From Paenibacillus oryzisoli (GTDB lineage: Bacteria > Bacillota > Bacilli > Paenibacillales > NBRC-103111): a stretch of DNA of 64,000 bases. The stretch is taken from positions 108,896-172,895 of the forward strand of contig NZ_LYPB01000073.1 in the NCBI RefSeq assembly GCF_001653565.1, in the 5' to 3' direction. The notes under the pieces were generated by a model that did not search any database, was not told the origin of the DNA, and worked only from the letters and a program-made list of their open reading frames with translations. Made by a program: the position numbers and the translations under genes. Numbering within the stretch: position 1 is the stretch's first letter; each line of letters starts with the position of its first letter. Of the stretch, positions 7,293 to 15,341 are shown piece after piece.

Positions 7293-8867
7293 TTATACGA
7301 TTCGTTTCCGTAATGTTCCGGAGATATAATCGATGATGGATACAGTGACAATAATCCCGATTAAGATAATACCTACACGCGGCCACTGCCGAGCATTCAG
7401 TGCGAAGATCAGCGGTGTCCCGATCCCTCCGGCACCGATGACCCCAAGCAAGGTCGCGGAGCGCACGTTAATTTCAAAACGGTATAGCGTATATGAAATG
7501 AAATCCGGTATGACCTGAGGAATAACGGCGAATGACATCCGCTGCCAGAAGTTTGCTCCAACAGCTGTCATAGCCTCTGTAGGCCCCATGTCCATGTTCT
7601 CAATGGCCTCAGCATACAGTTTGCCGAGCATCCCCACAGAATGCAAACCAAGAGCCATTACGCCCGCATAAGCGTTCGGTCCAACAGCTTTAATAAAGAT
7701 CAAAGCCATAATAATTTCCGGAATCGTTCGAACGATGCTCAGGAACAGCTTCCCTGTACCAGAAACAGCACGGTACTTGCTCATATTGGCCGCAGCCCAG
7801 AAAGCAAAAGGAAGACAAACGATTGCAGATACGAAGTTTCCTAAATAAGAGATCGACAATGTTTCAAGCAGGGAACGCAGCAAATCTTCACCCTCAGGGA
7901 TGTAGACGTAAGCCCAATCTGGATGGAATAAGCCGCTGATCATCGCTTTTGTCAGAATCCACGTGGTTGGTTGGAAGCCCGTCAACTCCAAACCTGTTAA
8001 CGCCCAAATAAGAAGGCCAATCACAGCCACTACACCAATAATTTTATACGTGTTAGCTTGTGTCTCGGACATCGGTTTGGCACTGCCTTTTAACAAATAC
8101 GTACGGAATCGTGTACTCACTAAGTCAATGATAACAACGATCAGCAACGTGTAAATAACAATGGCACAAGACTGATCATATCGGAACAGATCCAGTGTGT
8201 TTTTGAGCAATAAGCCGATCCCACCCGCACCAACGAGACCAAGAATGGCAGATGCACGAATACTTACTTCAAACGTGTACAGGAAATGCGCTAAATACGT
8301 AGGAGCAACTTGTGGCAGAACGCCGAAACGAATCAGCTTCAACTTATTAGCACCAACGGCCGTCATCGCTTCAAGCGGTCCTGGATCAATAGCTTCCGTC
8401 GACTCATAAGAAAGCTTGGAAATAATACCAAAGGTAAAGAAAATTAATGCTAACGTACCTGCTGTTGGCCCAAAGCCTACTAATACGGCAAAAAGGGCGG
8501 CATAGAGCAAATCAGGTATGGTACGAACGAAATTCATAATAAATCGCGCTGGATAGGACAACCATGCCGACGATGTTACGTTGCGAGCAGCGAGAAGCGC
8601 CATTGGGAATGCGAATAAGGCGCCAACAATCGTGCCCAGAATGGACATTTGTATCGTCTGTGCCATCGGCTTCCAAATATCCGCGAAGAACAGCCAATCT
8701 GGCGGAAACATTTCGGCGATGAATTTCATGATCTCCGGCGTACCTGTAGCTAATCGAGTCAGCGTCGCATCTGTCTGATAAATGCTGCCGATCAGGAAAA
8801 GCACCATGATCGCGATGATCATATAGAACTTCGTGCGCGGAGGCTTTTTGACGGTTGCTACACTCAT
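7293..8867 (-). CDS. phnE: Phosphonate-type ABC transporter permease, fused double PhnE
   Basis: At 524 residues this is about twice the usual PhnE length of roughly 270. Two complete permease halves follow each other in one chain. The first half has [20 protein letters not shown] and the second [20 protein letters not shown], the two EAA loops that contact the ATPase. Each is followed by an [16 protein letters not shown] / [16 protein letters not shown] ending. About 12 membrane spans are expected. The fusion supplies both membrane subunits of the pump in one protein. Its ATG overlaps the phnC stop by 4 bp (ATGA), so it is co-translated with the ATPase. Confidence 0.93.
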   Translation of the reverse strand: MSVATVKKPPRTKFYMIIAIMVLFLIGSIYQTDATLTRLATGTPEIMKFIAEMFPPDWLFFADIWKPMAQTIQMSILGTIVGALFAFPMALLAARNVTSSAWLSYPARFIMNFVRTIPDLLYAALFAVLVGFGPTAGTLALIFFTFGIISKLSYESTEAIDPGPLEAMTAVGANKLKLIRFGVLPQVAPTYLAHFLYTFEVSIRASAILGLVGAGGIGLLLKNTLDLFRYDQSCAIVIYTLLIVVIIDLVSTRFRTYLLKGSAKPMSETQANTYKIIGVVAVIGLLIWALTGLELTGFQPTTWILTKAMISGLFHPDWAYVYIPEGEDLLRSLLETLSISYLGNFVSAIVCLPFAFWAAANMSKYRAVSGTGKLFLSIVRTIPEIIMALIFIKAVGPNAYAGVMALGLHSVGMLGKLYAEAIENMDMGPTEAMTAVGANFWQRMSFAVIPQVIPDFISYTLYRFEINVRSATLLGVIGAGGIGTPLIFALNARQWPRVGIILIGIIVTVSIIDYISGTLRKRIV

Positions 8868-9637
8868 TCCTCCTGCACCCCCAGCAGCTCATCTTTCTTG
8901 ATGGCGCGGCCGTAAATCTCGGAGAACACATCATCCGTCGCATCCGCAACAGGTCCATCGTATACGACCTTTCCTGCACGAAGTCCGATAATGCGCGTCG
9001 CGTACTCCCGAGCCAAATCGATAAAGTGAAGGTTGACGACGGTAGTGATCCCGAGATCTTTGTTAATCCGTTTCAGGTCATCCATAACCTGACGTGTCGT
9101 GAGCGGATCCAACGATGCCACGGGCTCGTCCGCTAAGATGATCTTAGCTTCCTGTGCGAGCGCTCTAGCAATGGAAACACGCTGCTGTTGACCGCCGGAC
9201 AATTCATCGGCGCGCGAATACGCTTTTTCACGGATATTAACCCGCTCCAACGCTTTGAGCGAAAGCTCAAGGTCCGCTTTAGGGAACAAACCAAACATCG
9301 TGCGAAGTGTGGAATGGTAGCCTACGCGACCGGAGAGGACGTTACGGATAACTGTGGATCTTTTGACTAGATTAAAGGTTTGGAAAATCATCCCGATATC
9401 TCTACGCATAAGGCGCAAGCCTGCGCCATTCGCTTTGGTAATGGATTTCCCATCGATTAGAATCTCTCCGCTTGTCGTCTCATGCAGACGATTAATCGAA
9501 CGAAGCAGCGTAGATTTACCAGCGCCTGATAATCCTACGATAACAACGAACTCCCCAGGGTGTATGGTAAGGTTAATGTCATTTAGGCCAACAGTACCAT
9601 TCGGATATACTTTTGAAAGATGTTTAAACTCGATCAT
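8864..9637 (-). CDS. phnC: Phosphonate-type ABC transporter ATPase
   Basis: This 257-residue ABC ATPase energises the PhnD-PhnE system. Walker [10 protein letters not shown] is near residue 36, the Q-loop is in [14 protein letters not shown], the signature is [15 protein letters not shown], Walker B is [14 protein letters not shown], and the H-loop is VVNLHF. The conserved [12 protein letters not shown] segment is typical of PhnC. It leads a two-gene operon with phnE. No PhoP-like boxes were found in the 166 bases above it, in contrast to phnD. Confidence 0.93.
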   Translation of the reverse strand: MIEFKHLSKVYPNGTVGLNDINLTIHPGEFVVIVGLSGAGKSTLLRSINRLHETTSGEILIDGKSITKANGAGLRLMRRDIGMIFQTFNLVKRSTVIRNVLSGRVGYHSTLRTMFGLFPKADLELSLKALERVNIREKAYSRADELSGGQQQRVSIARALAQEAKIILADEPVASLDPLTTRQVMDDLKRINKDLGITTVVNLHFIDLAREYATRIIGLRAGKVVYDGPVADATDDVFSEIYGRAIKKDELLGVQEE

Positions 9638-9762
9638 GATTCGTCCTACTTTCTTTACACAATTTCAAGTGCTAGACAGACTACTTTCAACGAATAATTG
9701 AAAAATCCTTTTTTCTAGCATTACCTTTAGAAAAAATTCATATTCCATTGTTCACCATGCAC

Positions 9763-9797
9763 AAAAAAATGACCCCATGCGTACCCGCAGAGGCCAT
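9763..9797 (-). terminator. Intrinsic terminator after the Ni/Co permease gene
   Basis: Read on the minus strand, an imperfect stem ATGGCCTCTGCG / CGCATGGGGTCAT with loop GGTA is followed by seven T residues. It separates the permease from phnC. Confidence 0.75.
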
Positions 9798-9803
9798 TTA
9801 CTC

Positions 9804-10835
9804 TCATGGATTGTACTTTGCACCCCAGCGTTCCTCAATCTTCATACCTCTCCATACGGCAATCGAAACGATCCACGCGATGACGAACATCCCAACCAGA
9901 ATAAAGCCTAACGTACCGAAATCAATCTCTTGCAGCCACGTCCAGAACGTACCTTCCATGCTGAATTCTTCGGAAAGCACCTGTCCGAGCTCAATTACAC
10001 CAATAATTAACGCAGCTACAACTGCAAGTGCGGTAACGGTCAAATTGTAATAAAGCTTGCGCACTGGCGTATGGAAAGCCCATTTGTACGCTTTGGTCAT
10101 GAACATACCGTCTGCCGTATCGAATAGGCTCATCCCAGCTGCGAACAAAAGCGGCAGTGAAATGACGCCGATAAATGGAATTGCATCTTTCGCCGCATGC
10201 GCGGATATGGCCAGTAAGGCGATTTCGCTTGCCGTATCAAAGCCTAAACCAAAAAGGAAGCCTAGCGGATACACATGCCAGCTTTTGGTGATGAACGAGA
10301 ATAGCGGTTTAATGAGTCGCGCGATGAACCCACGTGATTCTAACAGCTCTTCAAACTCGTTGTCATCATGTTGACCGCCGCGAAACTTCAAGAACATTTT
10401 GTAGAGGCTTATCAGGATTAACAGATTAATGATACCAATAATGACGAGGAATAGTCCCGACACTGACGCGCCAATCACGCCGCCAAAACGCTGCATCCAC
10501 GGGAGCTCACGAGCTGCCCATTGTACCGAGAAGGCCGTTACAATCGCCATAACGAACACGACGGACGAGTGACCTAATGAGAAGTAGAAACCGACACCAA
10601 GTGGATTCTTCTTCTGTTGCACAAGCTTCCGCACCGTATTGTCGATAGCCGCAATATGATCAACATCGAACGCATGACGCATCCCTAAGGTATACGCCAG
10701 AAGTCCAATTCCCCAGAACGCAGGAGATGATTGGGCAACGGTGTATAAACCGATCAGTCCCACTACATGAAGGAGGATAATAAAGCCAACGTATCCAGCC
10801 CAATTCTTCCTTTCCTGCAGCAAAGATTTCCACAT
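9804..10835 (-). CDS. HoxN/NixA-type nickel/cobalt transporter (NiCoT)
   Basis: This 343-residue membrane protein of the NiCoT family has the diagnostic HX4DH motif RHAFDVDHIAAIDNT (His54, Asp59, His60) in the second membrane helix, FSLGHSSVVFVM, and GFLFGLGFDTASEIALL. About eight membrane spans are expected. It imports Ni2+ and/or Co2+ by secondary transport, and the metal preference cannot be told from sequence. It appears monocistronic with a terminator just behind. No urease, hydrogenase or cobalamin gene lies in the window to indicate the consumer. Confidence 0.92.
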   Translation of the reverse strand: MWKSLLQERKNWAGYVGFIILLHVVGLIGLYTVAQSSPAFWGIGLLAYTLGMRHAFDVDHIAAIDNTVRKLVQQKKNPLGVGFYFSLGHSSVVFVMAIVTAFSVQWAARELPWMQRFGGVIGASVSGLFLVIIGIINLLILISLYKMFLKFRGGQHDDNEFEELLESRGFIARLIKPLFSFITKSWHVYPLGFLFGLGFDTASEIALLAISAHAAKDAIPFIGVISLPLLFAAGMSLFDTADGMFMTKAYKWAFHTPVRKLYYNLTVTALAVVAALIIGVIELGQVLSEEFSMEGTFWTWLQEIDFGTLGFILVGMFVIAWIVSIAVWRGMKIEERWGAKYNP

Positions 10836-10950
10836 AATAATTCAACCACACCTTTCTCATCCGTGTTACGATTTACTAATAATGTAGCACAAGCGTGCGG
10901 GAATTGAGAAGTGCCTCATCTATATTTTGTGAAGAATTCTAATTGAAAGA

Positions 10951-10959
10951 TGATATAAT
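10951..10959 (+). promoter_or_regulatory. Extended -10 promoter of the kinase-regulator operon
   Basis: TGATATAAT is a TG-N-TATAAT extended -10 with a perfect hexamer. A poor TTGTGA lies 20 bp above. It sits about 80 bases before the preferred kinase start, leaving a leader. Confidence 0.6.
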
Positions 10960-11041
10960 GGAAACCGTTCCAATTCTACGGCTATCTTATCTCAAGGAAC
11001 ACATGCCATGCTTTTATTATAAAAAGGAGCTGATTCCCTGC

Positions 11042-11854
11042 ATGTCTATGCGTAAATACAAGCTTTTTACGGTGCTAGTGCCTGTCTTTATTATTGGCGG
11101 ATTTGAATATATTCGTCATGAATTTTTACTGCGCTATTTGACGATGGAAGCCGGCAATTTCACGATTACAGTAATTACGTTGCTTCTATCTTATCTCTTC
11201 GCTTCTTGGATGTTCACCAGCATGGAACGCAGCAACGAGAAAATCCTGCTCAGTGAAGCCCGCAGAGCGGTCTTCGAGGAGCGAGAACGCCTGGCTAGAG
11301 AGCTGCACGACGATTTGGCGCAGACCCTCTTCTTCTTGAATGTGAAGTTGCGTCAAGGCGACATCGAAGAAGCGAAAGCGGCTGTTTCTGAAATTGACAA
11401 TTCTCTGCGTCAGGCTATATTCAATCTGAGAACACCGCCAGAAGAAGGAACTTCGTTCGGGCAACGCATTCATACTTATTTGGACAATTGGCGGTTAGTC
11501 ACAGGCATTGAACTCCATGAGACGGTAAAAATCACCGAAAACAGCTTCTCACCCAATGAAGAAATCCTCCTCTTCGGCATTATGCAGGAGGCTTTCACCA
11601 ATATCCGCAAGCATTCGATGGCAACCGATGCTACCTTCCATTTGGAGGATAGTCACAATCACTGGCGAATGCACATTACAGACAACGGTTGCGGCATGCA
11701 GCCTGATACGAAGGCTAGTGGTAAAAACACGACTTACGGCATTGATCTCATGCACAAACGAACTTCCGAGCTCGGTGCTACGCTTGAGCTTCGGAGTGAG
11801 CAAGATGCTGGCACGGAACTGATCGTGCAAGCTGAAAGAACGGTGAACAGCTGA
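11042..11854 (+). CDS. NarL-family sensor histidine kinase (two membrane spans)
   Basis: This 270-residue kinase has two hydrophobic spans at about 7-25 and 40-58 with almost no extracellular loop. A HisKA_3 dimerisation domain follows, with phospho-acceptor His89 in ERLARELHDDLAQT, and then an HATPase domain with N-box MQEAFTNIRKHS and DNGCGMQPD. The short loop suggests intramembrane or partner-protein sensing, as in the LiaS/DesK/YxjM-like group. ATG 11042 is preferred over longer in-frame starts because AAGGAG precedes it and the membrane span begins soon after. The stop TGA overlaps the start of the response regulator. Confidence 0.9.
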   Translation: MSMRKYKLFTVLVPVFIIGGFEYIRHEFLLRYLTMEAGNFTITVITLLLSYLFASWMFTSMERSNEKILLSEARRAVFEERERLARELHDDLAQTLFFLNVKLRQGDIEEAKAAVSEIDNSLRQAIFNLRTPPEEGTSFGQRIHTYLDNWRLVTGIELHETVKITENSFSPNEEILLFGIMQEAFTNIRKHSMATDATFHLEDSHNHWRMHITDNGCGMQPDTKASGKNTTYGIDLMHKRTSELGATLELRSEQDAGTELIVQAERTVNS

Positions 11855-12516
11855 TGATGGAACAAATGCCCTTTCGCGTTCTTATTGTTGATGATCATCC
11901 CTTAGCGCGCAAAGCCATACAAAGTATGCTGGCACCCTGCCCCGATTTCTTCATCGTTGGCGAAGCTAGCAGCGGCGAAGAGGCGATTCGCCTCTGTGCC
12001 GAGCTCGCGCCAGAAGTCGTCTTAATGGACATTCATATGTCGCCGATGGACGGACTACAAGCTACACGGCACATTAAGCAAGCTTATGGCGGGATACGCA
12101 TCGTTATGCTCACCGTATCCGATGATGTTGCTGACCTATTCACAGCCTTGCAATTCGGAGCACAAGGATATCTGCTCAAAAACATGGATCCCGATGAATG
12201 GCTCAGCTATCTGCGTGCCCTCCTTGATGATAATTCGGAGGTGGCGCGCGGCATGGCGGACAAGCTATTCGGACGTTTCCGCTCACCGGTTGGCGCACAC
12301 ACGGAAGGCCCGAGCCCTCACATGCTTACGTCCCGTGAACAAGAAATCACCGCCTATGTTGCACAAGGAGATAATAATCGGGTGATTGCCGAGAAGCTGC
12401 TCATCTCCGAGCATACGGTAAAAAATCACATGAAAAACATTCTCGTAAAACTATCCTTAGAGAATCGTGTGCAGCTCACAGCTTTCGCTATTAAGCATGG
12501 TCTGACGCGGAAATAA
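11854..12516 (+). CDS. NarL/LuxR-family response regulator
   Basis: This 220-residue partner of the upstream kinase has an N-terminal receiver (about 7-125), with acidic pair DD13-14, phospho-acceptor Asp59 in VVLMDIHMSPMDG and Lys near 110. The C-terminal LuxR-type helix-turn-helix has LTSREQEITAYVAQGDNN and LLISEHTVKNHMKNIL. Start ATG 11854 or the adjacent ATG 11857 both fit. The two genes form one operon ended by a strong terminator, and no obvious target gene is co-transcribed. Confidence 0.93.
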   Translation: MMEQMPFRVLIVDDHPLARKAIQSMLAPCPDFFIVGEASSGEEAIRLCAELAPEVVLMDIHMSPMDGLQATRHIKQAYGGIRIVMLTVSDDVADLFTALQFGAQGYLLKNMDPDEWLSYLRALLDDNSEVARGMADKLFGRFRSPVGAHTEGPSPHMLTSREQEITAYVAQGDNNRVIAEKLLISEHTVKNHMKNILVKLSLENRVQLTAFAIKHGLTRK

Positions 12517-12519
12517 CAT

Positions 12520-12562
12520 AGACCAGTTAACATTCGATCCTGCGGATGCTAACTGGTCTTTT
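12520..12562 (+). terminator. Intrinsic terminator after the response regulator
   Basis: Arms AGACCAGTTA and TAACTGGTCT, with inner GCAT/ATGC-type pairing, are followed by TTTT. Confidence 0.85.
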
Positions 12563-12575
12563 CTGATGTGTGTCA

Positions 12576-12630
12576 ACTTCTACTTCTACTTCTACTTCTA
12601 CTTCTACTTCTACTTCTACTTCTACTTCTA
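12576..12630. repeat. 6-bp tandem repeat (TACTTC)n
   Basis: About nine copies of TACTTC lie between the response-regulator terminator and quasi-palindrome array 2. It is a pyrimidine-only-strand-type repeat similar in style to 1-79. Confidence 0.95.
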
Positions 12631-12726
12631 TCTCAACTGCTACTGACCACCCTTCCTTCGCCGCCAGAAACTAATTAAATGGATTTTATGTTGTTATTTT
12701 GGATGATTTTCTCCCTTCGAGAGAGA

Positions 12727-12862
12727 TAACTGGATTTTCTACATCTAATTTCTGCTAATATCCACCAGACAGCCAATTTCACTACAATTAGATGTACCTT
12801 TTCCATCTATTGGCTATATATCGCGAAAAACGGCCAATTACCTGTATGTTTTACAGTTATTT
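12727..12862. repeat. Array 2 of short quasi-palindromic repeats (3 units)
   Basis: Units start near 12727, 12786 and 12836, which is 59 and 50 bp apart. Unit 1 joins an AACTGGA arm to a CATCTAA arm, unit 2 is TTAGATG / CATCTAT, and unit 3 is ACCTGTA / TACAGTT. They have the same arm types, length and spacing as array 1. A degenerate fourth unit may lie at 12673-12700. The rest of 12563-13156 is non-coding and pyrimidine-rich, including a CCTCTA tract at 12892-12914; no gene is seen there. Confidence 0.75.
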
Positions 12863-13156
12863 GAAAATCCAGCTACTCAACTTCCCCCTCAACCTCTACC
12901 TCTACCTCTACCTTCACCTAATTTCTCCCCCTACCCCCACTTCTTCTTTTCCCACTCATCTCCACAACCAGCAAGTCACGCACCATTACACCTTTATCCA
13001 AGAATTGAGACAACTTCTGACGTAAAACACATAAATGCTACGATTTAGACAAAACTAGTCGAAAAAATAGCCCAGTCGAGTCATACTCATCTGCTTGTCC
13101 ATCAGGTATTATGGACAACATGGTAAGAGTTGAAATTGAAAGGGGAAATACATTCC

Positions 13157-13786
13157 ATGTTTAAAAAGTTTATGTTAACCGCGAGCTCGATGATGATCGC
13201 ATCCATGCTCCTAGTAGGGATCGCAAGCGCTCACGTCACTGTATATCCAAAAGAAGCTACGCAAGGCAGCTATGAAGTTTTCACCGTTCGTGTACCTTCG
13301 GAGAAGGACAGTGCGACTACGAAAGTCGAAGTCAAGTTCCCAATTGATTCTGTAGCTGTTTCACGTTTTGAACCTAAAGCAGGTTGGAAATACGACATCG
13401 CCAAGGACGCTGCTGGCAAAATTATTGGCGTTACTTGGACAGCAACAGGTGATGGATTAGGCGCAACTGAATTCGGTGATTTCAGCATGCAGGGTAAAGT
13501 CGCTGATACCGCTACGCAAATCATTTGGAAAGCTTACCAAACTTACAAAGACGGTTCAGTTGTTGAATGGGTTGGGGCGAATGGCTCCGACAAACCAGCT
13601 TCTGTCACTACCGTTAAAACGAAAGCTGCCGCTGGTGCGACGACAGATAGTCACGGGAATGTAACAGCCGGAACTGCATCTGCCGGAGATAGTTCGGAAT
13701 CGAACACATCGCTGTACCTGTCCATCGCTGCCGTGGTACTTGGCGCGTTAGCGTTGATCGTAGCGTTAGTTAGAAAACGTAAATAA
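13157..13786 (+). CDS. ycnI: YcnI-like (DUF1775) secreted, membrane-anchored copper-handling protein
   Basis: This 209-residue protein has a signal peptide ending in ASA directly before His, so the mature N terminus would be HVTVYPKEATQGSYEVFTVR. In Bacillus YcnI the N-terminal His forms a copper site, and the same residue is kept here. The beta-sandwich domain (about 28-150) is followed by a Gly/Ser/Thr linker and a C-terminal membrane anchor with RKRK, giving an extracytoplasmic, membrane-tethered protein. ATG 13157 (AGGGG upstream) is chosen over a TTG 27 bases earlier. The usual YcnJ copper importer and YcnK repressor are not adjacent. Confidence 0.88.
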   Translation: MFKKFMLTASSMMIASMLLVGIASAHVTVYPKEATQGSYEVFTVRVPSEKDSATTKVEVKFPIDSVAVSRFEPKAGWKYDIAKDAAGKIIGVTWTATGDGLGATEFGDFSMQGKVADTATQIIWKAYQTYKDGSVVEWVGANGSDKPASVTTVKTKAAAGATTDSHGNVTAGTASAGDSSESNTSLYLSIAAVVLGALALIVALVRKRK

Positions 13787-13809
13787 AACCAATTTCCATG
13801 GTTTCAAAG

Positions 13810-13861
13810 GGGGCTGTCCAGAAAGTCAGTGAAAACTGACTACTGGTAGCCCCGTTTTTGT
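13810..13861 (+). terminator. Intrinsic terminator after ycnI
   Basis: An outer stem GGGGCT/AGCCCC and an inner stem AGTCAGT/ACTGACT with a GAAA loop are followed by GTTTTTG. Confidence 0.8.
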
Positions 13862-14016
13862 TTAATGAAATCTGGGAAGAACTAAAAGCAAAGGACAGTC
13901 CCTTTGTTTATTTGAAGGGCCACTAGGGCAGATGTACTTCTTTGAATGTTATTGCTGGTGCAGTATTGGAGGGAGTACAACGGGTGCATGATAGATTAAG
14001 GGTTGAAACGTTGCAT

Positions 14017-14580
14017 TTAGCATATTTCAGGTCGATACGTACGGATAACTTCTTTAATTTGATTACGTGTCTCGGTAATGTCCAGATTCTGAAAGATGTG
14101 CTCACACAATTTACGGTAACCTACTTCTTCAGTGTAATGATTCAAAATATGATCAATCACTTCTGGTTCGGTGCCCTTACTTTCAAGCCGTTCCTTGACC
14201 GTTGGTTTATCTACATAAAGGAATAGACGGATAACCCGGTCTCCGTATAATTGTTTGATGACCGAAGCACCTTCACGGTTCAAAATCAAATATACAGCCT
14301 TGCCACTTAGTAAAGCATTCTCTAAGTCCCGAGTACGTACCCCATACTTTTCGTTGTCAATTTCCACTGACTGAACAAAGTTACCATTGCGCTGCATCTC
14401 TTCAAATTCATCTCTGGATATATAGTGATAGTCCAAATCTAGCCTTTCTTTACCACGAGGCAGACGAGTTGTACAAGACACAACGTGCATTAGATTGATC
14501 TCAATGCCTAATCGATGAGCCATCGTTTTCCTGCCAGAACCAGCCGTCCCTGTAAATACAAAAATATCCGGTTTTGTCAT
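14017..14580 (-). CDS. Guanylate-kinase-like protein with altered P-loop
   Basis: This 187-residue protein has the guanylate kinase fold: a glycine-rich loop, CTTRLPRGKE (GMP-binding region), DYHYISRDEFEEMQRNG, NEKYGVRTRDLE, and a C-terminal IRLFLYVDKPTVKERLESKG lid-type segment. The phosphate loop reads GTAGSGRKT, where ordinary Gmk has G-x-x-G-x-G-K-G-T; Arg replaces the usual Lys and Lys sits one place later. It may be a weak or non-enzymatic relative, as seen in some guanylate-kinase-like domains, rather than the housekeeping Gmk. ATG 14580, with GGAGG 8 bases upstream, is preferred to ATG 14586. It seems monocistronic. Confidence 0.82.
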   Translation of the reverse strand: MTKPDIFVFTGTAGSGRKTMAHRLGIEINLMHVVSCTTRLPRGKERLDLDYHYISRDEFEEMQRNGNFVQSVEIDNEKYGVRTRDLENALLSGKAVYLILNREGASVIKQLYGDRVIRLFLYVDKPTVKERLESKGTEPEVIDHILNHYTEEVGYRKLCEHIFQNLDITETRNQIKEVIRTYRPEIC

Positions 14581-14657
14581 GTTCATCGCCTCCTTTGTCC
14601 TATTGTATATATCGACTAAAAATAATGGAAATGTGAGGAAAACGCCATTAAAGTTAA

Positions 14658-14698
14658 TGAAAAGGCATGAGCCTGGCAGAATACCAGACTCATGCCTT
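14658..14698 (-). terminator. Terminator after the 74-residue hypothetical gene
   Basis: Arms AAGGCATGAG and CTCATGCCTT, with extended CTGG/CCAG pairing, are followed on the minus strand by TTTTC. Confidence 0.8.
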
Positions 14699-14730
14699 GT
14701 GATTTTAAGATATAAGCTTGAGTATAGTCT

Positions 14731-14955
14731 TCATAACCATTCATATACGCTGTGTGGTGTTTCAATTAAATCTTTCATTTCATTCGGAGTTAAAATTACG
14801 TCTTTCAAAGGCATAATTAATTTGACACGGCCGTTCTGCATGTTAGTTTCAATCGTCATCGGACGACCGACAACCGTCGCTTCTTTATTGGCACGATCTT
14901 TTCGTATCTGGAATAAGGCATCCGCCTCGCTGCATTCCTGCAAAAGCAGGTACAT
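14731..14955 (-). CDS. Conserved-looking small protein of unknown function
   Basis: This 74-residue acidic/basic mixed protein has no membrane span. Core phrases are LLLQECSEADALFQIRKDR, VVGRPMTIETNMQNGRVKL and MKDLIETPHSVYEWL. Third-position choice and the uninterrupted frame look like real coding sequence, and a good terminator follows. The ATG lies directly after the T-run of a strong hairpin (14956-15001), and no ribosome site is visible. Either it is read from a transcript passing through the hairpin or translation begins differently. I do not recognise the family. Confidence 0.6.
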   Translation of the reverse strand: MYLLLQECSEADALFQIRKDRANKEATVVGRPMTIETNMQNGRVKLIMPLKDVILTPNEMKDLIETPHSVYEWL

Positions 14956-15001
14956 AAAAAGGATGGACGGAAAACCTTACGGTTTCTCGCCCATCCTTTT
15001 T
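14956..15001. terminator. Strong hairpin, terminator of the thyA-folA transcript or leader of the small gene
   Basis: Arms AAAAAGGATGG and CCATCCTTTTT enclose a second stem AAAACC/GGTTT. It is symmetric and could terminate in either direction. On the minus strand its U-run touches the ATG of the 74-residue gene. Confidence 0.7.
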
Positions 15002-15341
15002 ATTTTGGGGACTTATTGGAGAGCCCTTTTTTTTGGGGCGGCACATGATGCACACGGCTCCTACTGCGCGTGCGCCGCAGAACCGTTTCAAATTTAGCTG
15101 TAAAAAGTACATCTAATCCGGCTCATACCCACAAATTATTCCAATTAGATGGAAAATATGATGCTAATTCCGGTTATAACTGCCTAAAGGGCTGATTTTC
15201 CTAGAAATAGCTGCATGTTTTCCAGTTAATAGGCTTTATTCAAGGAAAACGCTGATATTAACTGTACTTTTTCCATCTAACAGCTCATTCAGCTCATTCA
15301 GTCCCTCGTCCAACAGCACCTGCGGACAAATCCCCATAAGT
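15002..15341. other. Non-coding gap downstream of folA
   Basis: This gap holds quasi-palindrome array 3 (15104-15281) and a GC-rich patch at 15035-15085 (GGCGGCACATGATGCACACG and CGCGTGCGCCGC). No gene with ribosome site and coding character is seen on either strand. Confidence 0.6.
15104..15281. repeat. Array 3 of short quasi-palindromic repeats (4 units, 49-55 bp apart)
   Basis: Units start near 15104, 15153, 15208 and 15257. Unit 1 is TTAGCTGTA / TACATCTAA, unit 2 has AATTAG / CTAATT arms, unit 3 is AGCTGCA / CCAGTTAA, and unit 4 is TTAACTGTA / CCATCTAA. The arm types are exchanged as in arrays 1 and 2, and intervening sequence is unrelated. The array lies in the 3' region of thyA-folA. 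Confidence 0.75.

Noticed and set aside
8512-8979. 155-residue minus-strand frame at the phnC/phnE junction
   Set aside because: It is out of frame with both phn genes, which carry all expected motifs and a 4-bp coupling overlap.
9638-9762. PhoP boxes upstream of phnC
   Set aside because: No TTAACA-like hexamers at 11-bp spacing are present on the minus strand.
10943-11041. Longer N terminus for the NarL-type kinase
   Set aside because: The region begins at the promoter's -10 and has no ribosome site; the hydrophobic segment starts right after the internal ATG at 11042.
12792-13025. 77-residue frame between the response regulator and ycnI
   Set aside because: The product (repeated LYLYLYL and PTPTSS-type runs) is a translation of the pyrimidine repeats and array 2.
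14579-15097. 172-residue plus-strand frame across the small gene and hairpin
   Set aside because: It crosses two strong terminator hairpins and opposes a better candidate gene; its product is Cys/Ser-rich without known motifs.
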